From assembly GCA_007116495.1 (NCBI GenBank), contig SKIJ01000015.1:1-64000 (forward strand): a stretch of 64,000 bases of DNA. Reading direction: 5' to 3'. Origin of the DNA: Cryomorphaceae bacterium. Lineage in GTDB: Bacteria; Bacteroidota; Bacteroidia; Flavobacteriales; Schleiferiaceae. Numbering within the stretch: the first letter of the stretch is position 1; every line of letters begins with the position of its first letter. Shown piece by piece: positions 1-9,223 of this stretch. The position numbers and the translations under genes were made by a program. The notes under the pieces are model-generated. The model worked only from the letters and a program-made list of their open reading frames with translations, had not been told where the DNA came from and did not search any database.

Positions 1-256
1 CCCCCCTCTCGTTACAAATACGTTTTACAACCCCTCTCTTATTTGCAAACATACGTTGCGCTCTTTAGCGTTTTCATGATATGTGAGTTTATTTTCACAC
101 CATCCATGGCTATTGATTTTTTTGTTGTTCACCAACTCGTCAATAAAACACAAAGACTGTAACCCGCATCACCATCTTAACAAGGTCAGTCGTTAGACCT
201 TTGCAGCACAACACGTAGAGCTACTTTTTAGGTGCGCTCTCCCAAACATAGACGAT

Positions 257-1969
257 ATGACAATTAGACAACGCTTTGGTCAGGCTTTTCCCATAGCTGA
301 GTGGCTTCCTCAATACAACAAAACATTGTTAAGTGGCGATTTATCGGCTGGCCTTACCGTGGGGGTTATGCTCATTCCACAGGGCATGGCCTATGCCATG
401 CTGGCCGGACTCCCACCCATTCACGGTTTGTATGCCGTTACCATTCCGTTGTTGGTTTACGCCATGTTGGGAACGTCGCGTCAGCTGGCAGTTGGACCGG
501 TTGCCATGGTATCGCTGTTGGCTGCTGCGGGTATAGGCGCGCTGGAACCTCAGTCTACCGGCGATTACCTCATGTACGCATTCACCCTTGCGTTTCTCGT
601 GGGAATCATTCAATTGGGAATGGGAATTCTGCGCATGGGGTTTGTGGTCAACTTCTTATCGCACCCCGTTCTCAGCGGATTTACGTCAGCTGCCGCCATC
701 ATCATCGGGCTGAGTCAGATAAAACATCTCTTTAAAATCGACCTTCCGCGAAGCGAACACGCCCACGAAATACTCTGGGCCATGGCGCACAACATCAAAG
801 ATATCCACTGGCTGACCTTCGCGTTGGGGGCTGCCGGGATCATTATTATTAAGTACGGAAAAAAAATACACAAACAATTTCCGGCACCACTGGCGGCCGT
901 TGTACTGGGCATTGTCATGGTTTCGGCATTTGGACTCGACGATCGCGGTGTTGTGGTGCTCGGAGAAGTACCGTCGGGATTACCCGGTTTTTCCATGCCG
1001 AGTTTTGACGGCAGTGCTTGGGCGCAGTTGTTCCCAGTTGCCTTAGCCATATCATTGGTTGGTTTTGCGGAAAGTTTTGCCGTTGCCAAAGCCATTCAAC
1101 AACGACACAAGGATTACGACCTTCGACCCAATCAAGAATTAATCGGTTTGGGTGCAGCCAATTTAGGCGCAGCCTTTTTCCAAGGCTATCCCGTTACCGG
1201 AGGATTCTCCCGTACTGCTGTCAACGACCAAGCAGGGGCTAAAACCGGAATGGCGTCGATTATTTCTGCAGCGCTTATCGTGCTCACACTGTTGTTTCTT
1301 ACCGGATTGTTTGTGAACCTTCCCAGCGCCATACTCGCCGCAGTGGTATTGGTTGCCGTATCCGGTCTCATAGATGTTAAGGAACCCATGAATTTATGGA
1401 AAAAAGACCGCACCGATTTTGCCATGCTCATGACAACCTTTTTAGCCACCCTCACACTGGGCATTGAAGCGGGTATCATCATCGGGATGGTTCTTTCACT
1501 CATCACCGTTATCTACCGCGCCTCTCGTCCGCATATGGCAAAAATGGGACGCATACCCGGCACGGAAACATTTCGCAATATCGAGCGCTTCGACAACCTT
1601 GAAACGGATGAAAACCGCATGGTAGTTCGCATTGACGGCGCCTTATACTTCGCCAATACCGAATACATTCGAAGCACGTTGCAGCGTTGGATGAATGACA
1701 AGCCGATCAACGAACTCATTTTTGACTTCAGCACCGTTCCACACATCGACAGTTCGGCCGCCCACACCCTCCACAACTGGATTGACGAGTGGCATCAACA
1801 AGACATCAACGTAAAAATCAGTGGCACCCACGGGCCTGTTCGCGACATTTTCAACACTTGGAATATCGTTGCTCAAGTAGGTGAAAACCAATTTTATTTG
1901 TCGGTTAATGACGCTATTAAAGGTCATAAAGACTCCAAACATCAAGAGTACGTATTGGAGTCTCGTTAA
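257..1969 (+). CDS. SulP family inorganic anion permease with STAS domain
   Basis: Inner-membrane SulP/SLC26-type carrier, in this family usually for sulfate or bicarbonate. The 570 aa length is normal. Residues about 15-420 form the hydrophobic transport domain, with the family region IPQGMAYAMLAGLPP near residue 40 and GGFSRTAVNDQAG near 315. Residues about 440-555 form the cytoplasmic STAS domain, with FDFSTVPHIDSSAAH near 490-505. A DUF2490 gene follows after 18 nt and is probably cotranscribed. No carbonic anhydrase or sulfate-assimilation gene lies nearby, so the substrate is not settled by context. The family call is firm. Confidence 0.93.
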   Translation: MTIRQRFGQAFPIAEWLPQYNKTLLSGDLSAGLTVGVMLIPQGMAYAMLAGLPPIHGLYAVTIPLLVYAMLGTSRQLAVGPVAMVSLLAAAGIGALEPQSTGDYLMYAFTLAFLVGIIQLGMGILRMGFVVNFLSHPVLSGFTSAAAIIIGLSQIKHLFKIDLPRSEHAHEILWAMAHNIKDIHWLTFALGAAGIIIIKYGKKIHKQFPAPLAAVVLGIVMVSAFGLDDRGVVVLGEVPSGLPGFSMPSFDGSAWAQLFPVALAISLVGFAESFAVAKAIQQRHKDYDLRPNQELIGLGAANLGAAFFQGYPVTGGFSRTAVNDQAGAKTGMASIISAALIVLTLLFLTGLFVNLPSAILAAVVLVAVSGLIDVKEPMNLWKKDRTDFAMLMTTFLATLTLGIEAGIIIGMVLSLITVIYRASRPHMAKMGRIPGTETFRNIERFDNLETDENRMVVRIDGALYFANTEYIRSTLQRWMNDKPINELIFDFSTVPHIDSSAAHTLHNWIDEWHQQDINVKISGTHGPVRDIFNTWNIVAQVGENQFYLSVNDAIKGHKDSKHQEYVLESR

Positions 1970-1987
1970 TTGCATTTAAAAAAAGAG

Positions 1988-2635
1988 ATGAAGTCTTTAC
2001 AAATCATCCTCTTTACCGTTATTACGGGAACAACATACGCACAAAACACAATTGGCGGTTGGCTTATGTATTGGGGCGTTCATCCCGTTGGTAAATCGTA
2101 TGAGATTTACAGCGAATGGCAATTTCGACAAAAAGAACTTCCTTCAACACACGAACAACTCTTATTCCGAACCGGATTTGGCAGAAAGATAAATCAAAAC
2201 AACTCAATAGGTACCGGCTATGGTTCAATTAGTTATTACAAAAACAGTAACGAATGGTCTGCACCAGACGCGATGGAACACCGTTGGTGGGGTCAATGGG
2301 TCAACCAAAAGCGAAACGGCGCCAACATTTTAGAACACCGTTTGCGAACAGAATATAGGTGGCTTGAAGGTGCAACCCCTTGGCGTTGGAGGTACCGAGT
2401 AATGTGGATCTTTCCCATTCACGTTTTTCATCCCAACAACGATGCATTGGTCATTCACTTATCAAACGAACTGTTTGTCCACAATAACGATTCGTTTTTT
2501 GACCGCAATCGCGTTTATGCTGCAGTAGGCTACCATTGCAATACGCACTGCGAAATACAAATGGGCTACCTCCATCAAACCGTACATCGGCAAGCAGCTG
2601 GGCAATACATTCAGCTGGGATTTCTGATTCACTAG
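1988..2635 (+). CDS. DUF2490 family outer-membrane barrel protein
   Basis: A 215-residue exported protein. The frame is open back to a TTG at 1970, but the ATG at 1988 is the better start because it gives a clean signal peptide (MKSLQIILFTVITGTTYAQ). The mature part has alternating aromatic and polar residues typical of beta-barrels (WLMYWGVHPVG, SEWQFRQKE, RTGFGRKI, YGSISYY) and matches my recollection of DUF2490 in Bacteroidota. It lies 18 nt after the SulP gene on the same strand, so it may be the outer-membrane partner of that permease; this is inference. Its biochemical function is unknown. Confidence 0.75.
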   Translation: MKSLQIILFTVITGTTYAQNTIGGWLMYWGVHPVGKSYEIYSEWQFRQKELPSTHEQLLFRTGFGRKINQNNSIGTGYGSISYYKNSNEWSAPDAMEHRWWGQWVNQKRNGANILEHRLRTEYRWLEGATPWRWRYRVMWIFPIHVFHPNNDALVIHLSNELFVHNNDSFFDRNRVYAAVGYHCNTHCEIQMGYLHQTVHRQAAGQYIQLGFLIH

Positions 2636-2820
2636 CTTTTCAAACATTGTTTTAGCATTTGAATACCTCTCACACATTGTAGCAATACTGTAAAATACTA
2701 TTACAGATTACAATACAAACGCATTTCCTGAATTTCCAGAGTATTTGCCATGACAACCCTGTTTATTAATATATTTTGCCTTTGGTAAAACTACAGCGTA
2801 AAGGATTGATTTTTTTTGCT

Positions 2821-2828
2821 TAGCTTTG
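2821..2828 (+). promoter_or_regulatory. TAnnTTTG -7 promoter element (lipoprotein gene)
   Basis: TAGCTTTG matches the Bacteroidota -7 consensus exactly and lies 62 nt before the ATG at 2891 in a 255-nt intergenic stretch. No TTG sits at the ideal spacing upstream; the nearest gives only a 12-nt spacer. Confidence 0.5.
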
Positions 2829-2890
2829 TGGCTGGTGTACAGTAGTGCGCTAACACCGGATATTTAAACCAGATACGTAATTTATTCTTC

Positions 2891-3193
2891 ATGAAAAGAT
2901 TTACAACCATACTATTTGCCTTTTTGGGTTTGGCATTTTTTTTCTCATCATGCGACAAACGCGTGGATTGTTTGTGTACCGCTACACCGGTAGACGAACG
3001 CAATGAAGACCTCGACGTAACCGAATTTTACGTAACCTTTAAAGACGGCGGTGATTGCGACGACGCAAGTGGTCCATTCTACCATACGGATGAATTATTT
3101 CGAGAATTTGAGTACAATGCTGTATGTGAAGAAATTCCTCAGGAATTGATGAATCCCGACGAACTCAATGGAGGAGAACCCGAAGGCGAATAA
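2891..3193 (+). CDS. small Cys-rich lipoprotein, function unknown
   Basis: A 100-residue protein with a lipoprotein signal: hydrophobic run FTTILFAFLGLAFFF followed by lipobox FSSC with the lipidated Cys at residue 21. The mature part has further cysteines in VDCLCTATP, GDCDDASG and AVCEEIP, and an acidic C-terminus, which suggests disulfides in the periplasm or at the outer membrane. I do not recognise a family. It ends 14 nt before a membrane protein with a CxxC thioredoxin-like domain, probably the same transcript, so a redox link is possible. It has its own TAnnTTTG promoter element upstream. Confidence 0.72.
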   Translation: MKRFTTILFAFLGLAFFFSSCDKRVDCLCTATPVDERNEDLDVTEFYVTFKDGGDCDDASGPFYHTDELFREFEYNAVCEEIPQELMNPDELNGGEPEGE

Positions 3194-3207
3194 TCAGAGT
3201 GTAATAA

Positions 3208-4062
3208 ATGATTAACGGCATAGCGCGAAGCATACTCATTGCTGTATTTTTTTGGTTCTGGTTTTCCTACACAGACGATATAGATGTCTTCATTTATCGT
3301 TCCACCAACCTCAGTCTACGTGGGTCTTTGTGGTTTACACGTCTCATCGTTGGCTTTGGGTTACTGTGGTTTACATTAGAATGGTGTGGCAGGCTGCAAT
3401 TAAAGCGCACTCGTTTTTTTGCCATCTCGTTAAGCATTCTTACGATAGTAATGTTTTCCACCTTGTCTTTTGGCGACAAACAAATCATTCGCGGCGAACT
3501 TTATCCGGCTTGGCTACTGTCTCCACCATTTATCGCGGTAATCACCGCATGGCTTCTTCCGCAAAAGCGGTCGTTTTGGAAAGCGCCTAAATGGCTTGTC
3601 ATCATTTTAGGTATTGCCTCGTTTACAGTCCCATTTATCCTTCACCCTCCTTCGCTTATTCCCGGAATTGCTTCTCGTGATGGCGACGTTGATAAAGCCG
3701 TATTTTACGAATGGCTCACCAACAACGACCAAGGCGTCAATCCAACGCTTCCCAATCAACTCATCGCCTTTTATAGTCCAACCTGCAAATTCTGTCGCCT
3801 TACATCCTACAAAATAGACGGCTTTTTACGCGATCATAACGTACCGACTATCGTGGTTTTTCCGGGACAATTTAAAGACGCCTCACCATATTTTGACCAA
3901 CGAGGCATCGAAGAGCTCCCCGCCATTGGTATACCTCCCAACGTATTGTTTTCCATTACCAACAAACGCGTTCCAATGGTACTGCACCTACAATATGCAG
4001 AGATAAAAGGCGTTTACAGATACAACACATTCGACGACAAACGGATAAGACAGCAGTTATAA
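3208..4062 (+). CDS. polytopic membrane protein with C-terminal thioredoxin-like CxxC domain
   Basis: A 284-residue protein. About five hydrophobic segments occupy residues 5-146 (near 5-21, 44-62, 70-86, 100-118 and 127-146). A soluble domain from about 160 onward contains FYSPTCKFC with cysteines at 193 and 196, and later ELPAIGIPP, resembling the cis-proline loop of thioredoxin folds. This suggests a membrane-anchored thiol oxidoreductase. I cannot assign it to DsbD, MauE/DoxX or another named family. It probably forms a transcript with the preceding Cys-rich lipoprotein. The side of the membrane holding the redox domain is not certain from sequence alone. Confidence 0.72.
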   Translation: MINGIARSILIAVFFWFWFSYTDDIDVFIYRSTNLSLRGSLWFTRLIVGFGLLWFTLEWCGRLQLKRTRFFAISLSILTIVMFSTLSFGDKQIIRGELYPAWLLSPPFIAVITAWLLPQKRSFWKAPKWLVIILGIASFTVPFILHPPSLIPGIASRDGDVDKAVFYEWLTNNDQGVNPTLPNQLIAFYSPTCKFCRLTSYKIDGFLRDHNVPTIVVFPGQFKDASPYFDQRGIEELPAIGIPPNVLFSITNKRVPMVLHLQYAEIKGVYRYNTFDDKRIRQQL

Positions 4063-4089
4063 CAACACTTCCCCAATTATTATAATGCG

Positions 4090-4116
4090 TTGCTAAAGCG
4101 GAAAGTCATACTTTTG
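4090..4116 (+). promoter_or_regulatory. Bacteroidota-type promoter for wzz-like gene
   Basis: TTG at 4090-4092, a 16-nt spacer, then TACTTTTG at 4109-4116, which is a full match to the TAnnTTTG -7 element. The ATG of the chain-length protein is at 4140, leaving a leader of about 20 nt. Confidence 0.65.
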
Positions 4117-4139
4117 CAAATTGCACTAAATGCTAAACT

Positions 4140-5162
4140 ATGGAGCCCAAATCAACTTCGAACCCATTCGACTCCAGCAACATCATCATGTTTGCTTGGA
4201 AGTGGCGTAAACCGTTACTAATCGTTTCCTTTACGGCCGCGTTTGTCGCCATCATTTTCTCTGCACCGTATTTCATCAAACCGCGTTTTAAGTCAACCGT
4301 AGTGGTTTTCCCTTCCACAACCTACTCGGTGTCAAAAGCATTGCTGCCACAAACCAGTGCAACCAAGGCACAAGACGTTTTGGAATTTGGTGAAGAACAA
4401 CAAGCCGACCAGCTGCTGCAAATTTTAAAATCCGACGAGATTCGCCAGCGCATCATCGATAAATACGACTTGATGAACCACTACGACATCAAGGAGTCGC
4501 ATCCCTATCGCGTCACCCAATTACATAAAAAATACGAAAAGAACATCAGTTTTAGACGCACCGAGTTCATGTCGGTCGAAATAAAAGTCTTAGACACATC
4601 GCCCGATACGGCCGCAGCCATAGCTAATGAAATAGCACGATTGCTCGACGAAGTAAAAGGCCGCATTCAGCGCGAACGCGCTTTGAAGTCACTGAACATT
4701 GTTGAAAACGAGTACAACCAAATGCGCCAAGAGCTCACCGAGATGGAGAACAAGCTCACCGAGCTTCGCTACAAAGGCGTTCACGATTACGAACGTCAGG
4801 CTGGAGCACTGACAGAACAATTGGGGCGATCCATCATACAAACAGGAGCAAAGAGTGAAAAAACACGAGAAATTCAAAACAAACTCGATACGTTAGCCCG
4901 ATACGGAGGGCTTTACGTATCCATGCGAGACGAAGCCAGCTTACTCCAAGAAGAATTTGTAAAAGTTAAAACCAAACTGGCACAAGCGCGTGTGGATGTA
5001 AACGAGCAATTGCCCACCGTATTTACGGTAAACAACGCCTTTGCCGCTGAGCGCAAAACCTACCCCAAACGCAGCTTGATTGTCGCCGTAAGCTTTTTCT
5101 CGGCACTTGTATTCACACTGATCGTCATCATTGTGGTGGAAACCATTCGCAATCGCATGTAG
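4140..5162 (+). CDS. Wzz-type polysaccharide chain-length / co-polymerase protein
   Basis: A 340-residue inner-membrane protein with the Wzz topology: first membrane helix at about 22-42, a large periplasmic part with long charged helical stretches (about 170-230 and 255-290, for example EYNQMRQELTEMENKLTEL), and a second helix at about 310-333 just before a short cytoplasmic tail. There is no C-terminal tyrosine-kinase domain. It likely sets chain length of a surface polysaccharide together with the O-antigen-ligase/polymerase-like gene 44 nt downstream. No glycosyltransferases are adjacent, so the polymer is not identified. Confidence 0.85.
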   Translation: MEPKSTSNPFDSSNIIMFAWKWRKPLLIVSFTAAFVAIIFSAPYFIKPRFKSTVVVFPSTTYSVSKALLPQTSATKAQDVLEFGEEQQADQLLQILKSDEIRQRIIDKYDLMNHYDIKESHPYRVTQLHKKYEKNISFRRTEFMSVEIKVLDTSPDTAAAIANEIARLLDEVKGRIQRERALKSLNIVENEYNQMRQELTEMENKLTELRYKGVHDYERQAGALTEQLGRSIIQTGAKSEKTREIQNKLDTLARYGGLYVSMRDEASLLQEEFVKVKTKLAQARVDVNEQLPTVFTVNNAFAAERKTYPKRSLIVAVSFFSALVFTLIVIIVVETIRNRM

Positions 5163-5206
5163 TTCTGAGGAAAGAAGAACGCGTATCACCCTGCAATACC
5201 TCCATT

Positions 5207-6670
5207 ATGAATCGACTGATTCAACGCTTACCCCAAACCGATGAACGCATCCAATGGATTGCCATTGGAAGTGGTTTGGTATTCGTTGCTGCCATTGCAG
5301 TTTTTCTCAGCAATGAATGGTATTGGGGGTTGCTTATTCCCTTTGGAATGGCGTTGATTGCCAGCATTGTACTGGCAATGGACTACGTACTTTGGTTCAT
5401 CGTTTTGGCCACTCCGTTATCGTTAAATGTAGAATTCAAAGACTTGGGCTCAACGCTCAACTTACCAACGGAGCCATTTATGATTGCCCTCACCGCATTG
5501 TTCTTCATTCGATTGGCGTATCACGGTCATTTTTTTCCGAAGTTGGTAAAACATCCCCTTTCGCTCATTTTAATTGCCCATTTGGTATGGATGCTCAGCA
5601 CCGCCATCACCAGTGAAATGCTGCTCGTATCGCTGAAGTATTTTGTTTCCAGACTTTGGTTCATTGTGGTATTTTTCTACTTGATGAGCTTGCTGTTTAA
5701 AGATCAGAAAAACCACCGACCATACTTTTTACTGTATCTCATTCCCATGGCTGCGGTGGTCATCTACACGGTGATTCACCACGGTCAATACGGGTTCACC
5801 AAGAAAAGCGGCACCTGGGTAATGCAGCCATTTTTCAAAGAACACACGGCCTATGGCGCTGTTTTGGCCATGTACTTCACCGTGGCCTGGACCATGTTTT
5901 TGCGTTATAATTACCGACCACTGGCAAAAATCGGAATACTCGCGCTTTCGATCATCATATCGGTAGGGCTTTACTTTTCTTATACGAGGGCAGCTTGGCT
6001 GAGCGTGATGGTTATGATGGGAGTAGCCGGTTTCATCTACTTAGGTTGGGGGTTTAGACGGTTTATGATGTTGATTGCCGGTGTGCTCTTGCTTATCGGA
6101 CTGAGCTGGAATACGATAAACGAACGACTGAACACCACGCAAGCCGAATCCTCAGACGATGTCACCGAACACCTCTCCTCCGTTGCCAATGTGAGTACAG
6201 ACGCCTCAAATACCGAACGATTGAATCGTTGGAAATCGGCATGGAGAATGTTTAAGGAACGACCCATTACCGGATTTGGACCGGGAACCTACATGTTTTT
6301 ATATGCACCCTACCAAAATCCCCACGAAAAAACCATCATATCAACCAATCGCGGCGATGTGGGAAACGCCCACAGTGAATACATTGGCCCACTTTCCGAT
6401 TCAGGGCTACCGGCGGCAATCATTATTCTCGCATTAGTCGTTGCGACCTTCTACTACGGGTTTAGATTGAGTTTGTATTTACCCACCATCGAACTGAGAA
6501 CAACCGCAACGATTGCCTTCTTAGCGTTGGTAACGTACTGGTTTCACGGACTGGTAAACAACTTCTTAGACATCGACAAAACGGGACTGCCCGTTTTTGG
6601 ATTCACGGCGCTACTCGCCACCTTAGATGTGTGCTTTATGCACAAGCAATCCAATCAAAATACGCCGTAG
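5207..6670 (+). CDS. O-antigen ligase / polymerase family membrane protein (Wzy_C)
   Basis: A 487-residue polytopic protein with about eleven hydrophobic segments and one large periplasmic loop at about residues 300-400. That loop contains ERLNRWKSAWRMF, GFGPGTYMFLYAP and NAHSEYIGPLSDSGLPA, the pattern of the Wzy_C/WaaL superfamily. It should ligate or polymerise undecaprenyl-linked glycans at the periplasmic face of the inner membrane. Ligase and polymerase cannot be told apart here. It follows a Wzz-like gene, which favours a polymerase. Its last 16 nt overlap the convergent amidohydrolase gene. Confidence 0.85.
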   Translation: MNRLIQRLPQTDERIQWIAIGSGLVFVAAIAVFLSNEWYWGLLIPFGMALIASIVLAMDYVLWFIVLATPLSLNVEFKDLGSTLNLPTEPFMIALTALFFIRLAYHGHFFPKLVKHPLSLILIAHLVWMLSTAITSEMLLVSLKYFVSRLWFIVVFFYLMSLLFKDQKNHRPYFLLYLIPMAAVVIYTVIHHGQYGFTKKSGTWVMQPFFKEHTAYGAVLAMYFTVAWTMFLRYNYRPLAKIGILALSIIISVGLYFSYTRAAWLSVMVMMGVAGFIYLGWGFRRFMMLIAGVLLLIGLSWNTINERLNTTQAESSDDVTEHLSSVANVSTDASNTERLNRWKSAWRMFKERPITGFGPGTYMFLYAPYQNPHEKTIISTNRGDVGNAHSEYIGPLSDSGLPAAIIILALVVATFYYGFRLSLYLPTIELRTTATIAFLALVTYWFHGLVNNFLDIDKTGLPVFGFTALLATLDVCFMHKQSNQNTP

Positions 6671-8286
6671 ACATTTTCGCCTTTCACGTAGGTTTGCAAT
6701 ATCTCCACACGACGCAGTTCGGATGCGTCACACCGCATGATATCTTTACTCAAAACCACCATATCTGCCTGTTTACCAATTTCCAACGAACCGCAGCGGT
6801 CGTCTGAGAACTGAGCATAGGCGGCCCAGATGGTCATACCCCGCAAGGCGTCCTGACGAGAAAGTGCATTAGACATTTGAAATCCACCTTCGGGAACACC
6901 ATCGTCATTTTTTCGCACCACGGCAGAATAAAACGTTCCGAGTGGATCAACCGGCTCGATAGGGAAATCTGTTCCCAGCGCAACTATACCCGCAACGGCT
7001 CGAAGATCTTCGTAGCGATAGCCGTCATTAATGCGGCGAGCTCCCAAGCGCTTTTTAGCCCACAACATATCGGAGGTTGCGTGCGTAGGTTGCACCGACG
7101 GAATGATGCCGGTACCATCAAAGGCACGAAGATCGTCGTCGTGAACAATTTGTGCGTGTTCAATGCGCCAGCGGTGCGTATTGTCGTCTGGCCACAAACG
7201 CTGATAAATATCGAGCATTACCCTGTTGGCGCTGTCGCCAATGGCATGTGTACAGAGCTGCATACCTGCATTTTTTACCTGACGTGCTTGTTTTTCAATT
7301 TCCTCCGGATCTTTAAGTAAGAACCCGGTGGTTGTGGGCATGTCGCTGTAAGGCTTTATCAAACATGCACCGCGACTTCCTAATGCCCCATCGGCGTAAA
7401 ATTTAAACCCATTAAACTCCATATTTCTGCGGACCCAGCCTCCATTTGCCAATGCCTTTTCAAACGTTGCGGAATCGCTGCCCGCCAACACCTGCATATT
7501 GATGGTCAATTCATTGTTGGTGTACAAATCGTCCAAGTACATGATTTCTTCCCAAGACAAGCCCATTTCAGAAAGTCCGGTAAGCCCCAACGAGAAACAC
7601 TTGCGTTCTGCCAGCTCAACGCCATCTTGTAAATCGTCGAGAGATTTAGGCGGCCACTTTACCAAATCCATGGCATTGTCGATTAGCACTCCCGTAGGAA
7701 CACCGTTTTCCGTTACGATTTCTCCGCCTTCTACGTCCATTTCTGCAGTAATGCCGTTGCGCTCGAGTACGATGTCGTTTACCAGCATGGCATGACCATC
7801 GATGCGGCGAAGCAGTACCGGCGTTTCCGGAAACAACTTGCTGAGAACAGTATTATTTGGAAATTGATTGTCTTCCCAAATATTTTGATCCCAACCCATA
7901 CCGCGAATTACGGAATAGTCACGGTCGAGTTGAAAATCACTTACCCGAACTTCGACATCTTTAAGCGAACTGCTGTTTCGCAGATCAACCTCTTGATAGG
8001 AGCGCGCTAACGCCAAAAAGTGCGCGTGCGCATCGATGAAGCCGGGATACGCATAGTTGCCTTTGAGGTTGCGTTCAAGCCTTGGATTATAGGTTTTATG
8101 CAGTCTTTGCTCGGGACCAATATCAACGATTAAGCCGTCTCTAACCACCATGGCATCGGCCACACCAAACGCGTTATCTACCGTGTAAAAACGCGCATTG
8201 AAAAACAGCATATCCACGTCTTCTCGCGGAATACACGACGACACAAGCAATGTCATGAGGGCAAAAATGGTTACAGATTTCATCAT
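6655..8286 (-). CDS. amidohydrolase family lipoprotein (YtcJ-like)
   Basis: A 543-residue metal-dependent hydrolase. The frame is open back to 8400, but the ATG at 8284-8286 is preferred: it starts a lipoprotein signal (KSVTIFALMTLLVSSC) and lies just downstream of a promoter element, while the longer form would begin upstream of that promoter. Visible motifs are GFIDAHAHF (metal-binding HxH, near residue 85), RWRIEHAQIVHDDDL and ALGTDFPIEP (late Asp), as in the YtcJ/amidohydrolase-3 group. Substrate is unknown. The 3' end overlaps the convergent O-antigen-ligase-like gene by 16 nt. Confidence 0.88.
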   Translation of the reverse strand: MMKSVTIFALMTLLVSSCIPREDVDMLFFNARFYTVDNAFGVADAMVVRDGLIVDIGPEQRLHKTYNPRLERNLKGNYAYPGFIDAHAHFLALARSYQEVDLRNSSSLKDVEVRVSDFQLDRDYSVIRGMGWDQNIWEDNQFPNNTVLSKLFPETPVLLRRIDGHAMLVNDIVLERNGITAEMDVEGGEIVTENGVPTGVLIDNAMDLVKWPPKSLDDLQDGVELAERKCFSLGLTGLSEMGLSWEEIMYLDDLYTNNELTINMQVLAGSDSATFEKALANGGWVRRNMEFNGFKFYADGALGSRGACLIKPYSDMPTTTGFLLKDPEEIEKQARQVKNAGMQLCTHAIGDSANRVMLDIYQRLWPDDNTHRWRIEHAQIVHDDDLRAFDGTGIIPSVQPTHATSDMLWAKKRLGARRINDGYRYEDLRAVAGIVALGTDFPIEPVDPLGTFYSAVVRKNDDGVPEGGFQMSNALSRQDALRGMTIWAAYAQFSDDRCGSLEIGKQADMVVLSKDIMRCDASELRRVEILQTYVKGENVYGVF

Positions 8287-8302
8287 CGGGTAAATATTTA
8301 CA

Positions 8303-8310
8303 CAAATGTA
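8303..8310 (-). promoter_or_regulatory. TAnnTTTG -7 element (amidohydrolase)
   Basis: On the minus strand this reads TACATTTG, 16 nt before the ATG at 8286. It supports that start over the upstream one at 8400. No TTG is seen at the expected upstream spacing. Confidence 0.5.
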
Positions 8311-8466
8311 AACGCTGAAAACCGATTCGTGGTGTAAATTTATCGAGTTAAAAAACGTTTCCAAAACGTTCTTTCGTGGCGTGAATCTATCCTTGCGCAT
8401 TGTACATTTACAACAATAAACGAAGGTTTATTGAAACATGACAACTAATTAAAAAAAAATACGAAT

Positions 8467-9168
8467 ATGCCAGAAGACAAAATTCTAAAAGCACTCAAAC
8501 CTAAAAACTGGAACGAAATAAAAACCAACGACTCTTGGGCCATTTTTAAAATCATGTCGGAGTTCGTTAACGGTTACGAAATCATGAGCCGCATTGGTCC
8601 GTGTGTGTCCATTTTTGGATCTGCACGAACATCTCCCGATCATAAGTATTACAAACTGGGTGTTGAAATTGCCGAGGCTCTAACGCAAAAAGGGTATGGC
8701 ATCATTACCGGAGGCGGACCGGGGATTATGGAAGCAGGAAACCGTGGTGCCAGCAACACGGGCGGAATTTCCGTGGGGTTAAACATCGAATTGCCCTTTG
8801 AACAAAACGCCAATCCCTACATCGACCAAGATAAAAACCTACAATTTGACTACTTCTTTGTACGCAAGGTTGTCTTCGTAAAATACAGTCAAGGGTTTAT
8901 CGTAATGCCCGGCGGACTGGGAACCTTAGACGAACTGTTTGAGGCACTGACGCTCATTCAAACGGACAAAATAGGACGTTTTCCCATTGTACTGGTCTGT
9001 CGCGAATACTGGCAAGGACTGATCGACTGGATGAAAGACGTCGTTCTCAAGGAAAAAAATATCGATGCAGAGGACTTAGATTTATTCAAGTATGCCGAGT
9101 CCGCGGACGAAGTCACGGAAATCATCGATAACTTTTACAAAAAGTATCAGCTCAAACCAAACTTCTAA
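8467..9168 (+). CDS. LOG family protein (TIGR00730 type)
   Basis: A 233-residue Rossmann-fold protein of the LOG/lysine-decarboxylase-like family, whose characterised members hydrolyse nucleoside 5'-monophosphates (cytokinin riboside phosphoribohydrolase activity). The two hallmark motifs are visible: GGGPGIMEAGNRGA near residue 83 and PGGLGTLDELFE near 154. The N-terminal extension of about 45 residues before VSIFGSAR is common in Bacteroidota members. It is transcribed alone, divergent from the amidohydrolase and convergent with an O-methyltransferase. The in vivo substrate in this organism is not evident. Confidence 0.9.
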   Translation: MPEDKILKALKPKNWNEIKTNDSWAIFKIMSEFVNGYEIMSRIGPCVSIFGSARTSPDHKYYKLGVEIAEALTQKGYGIITGGGPGIMEAGNRGASNTGGISVGLNIELPFEQNANPYIDQDKNLQFDYFFVRKVVFVKYSQGFIVMPGGLGTLDELFEALTLIQTDKIGRFPIVLVCREYWQGLIDWMKDVVLKEKNIDAEDLDLFKYAESADEVTEIIDNFYKKYQLKPNF

Positions 9169-9190
9169 TCATTTTCGGTCAACAGTAATT

Positions 9191-9223
9191 GATGGTTGCG
9201 TTTACTTTTTTCGCGCAACCATC
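9191..9223. other. 10-bp inverted repeat at convergent gene ends
   Basis: GATGGTTGCG at 9191-9200 and CGCAACCATC at 9214-9223 form a perfect 10-bp stem with a 13-nt loop. It covers the stop codon of the O-methyltransferase gene. Neither strand has a T-run after the stem, so it is not a standard intrinsic terminator, though it may protect or end both mRNAs. Confidence 0.5.

Noticed and set aside
1-90. Near-repeat of CCCCTCTC followed by an ATACGTT-like segment at the left edge
   Set aside because: Only two imperfect copies are seen and the window edge cuts the context; not enough to call a repeat or att site.
6655-6670. 16-nt overlap of convergent genes as a sign of misannotation
   Set aside because: Both C-termini fit their families and the overlap only involves the last residues; convergent overlaps of this size are common.
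8287-8400. Longer N-terminus of the amidohydrolase
   Set aside because: It would start upstream of the -7 element at 8303-8310 and would hide a clear lipoprotein signal.
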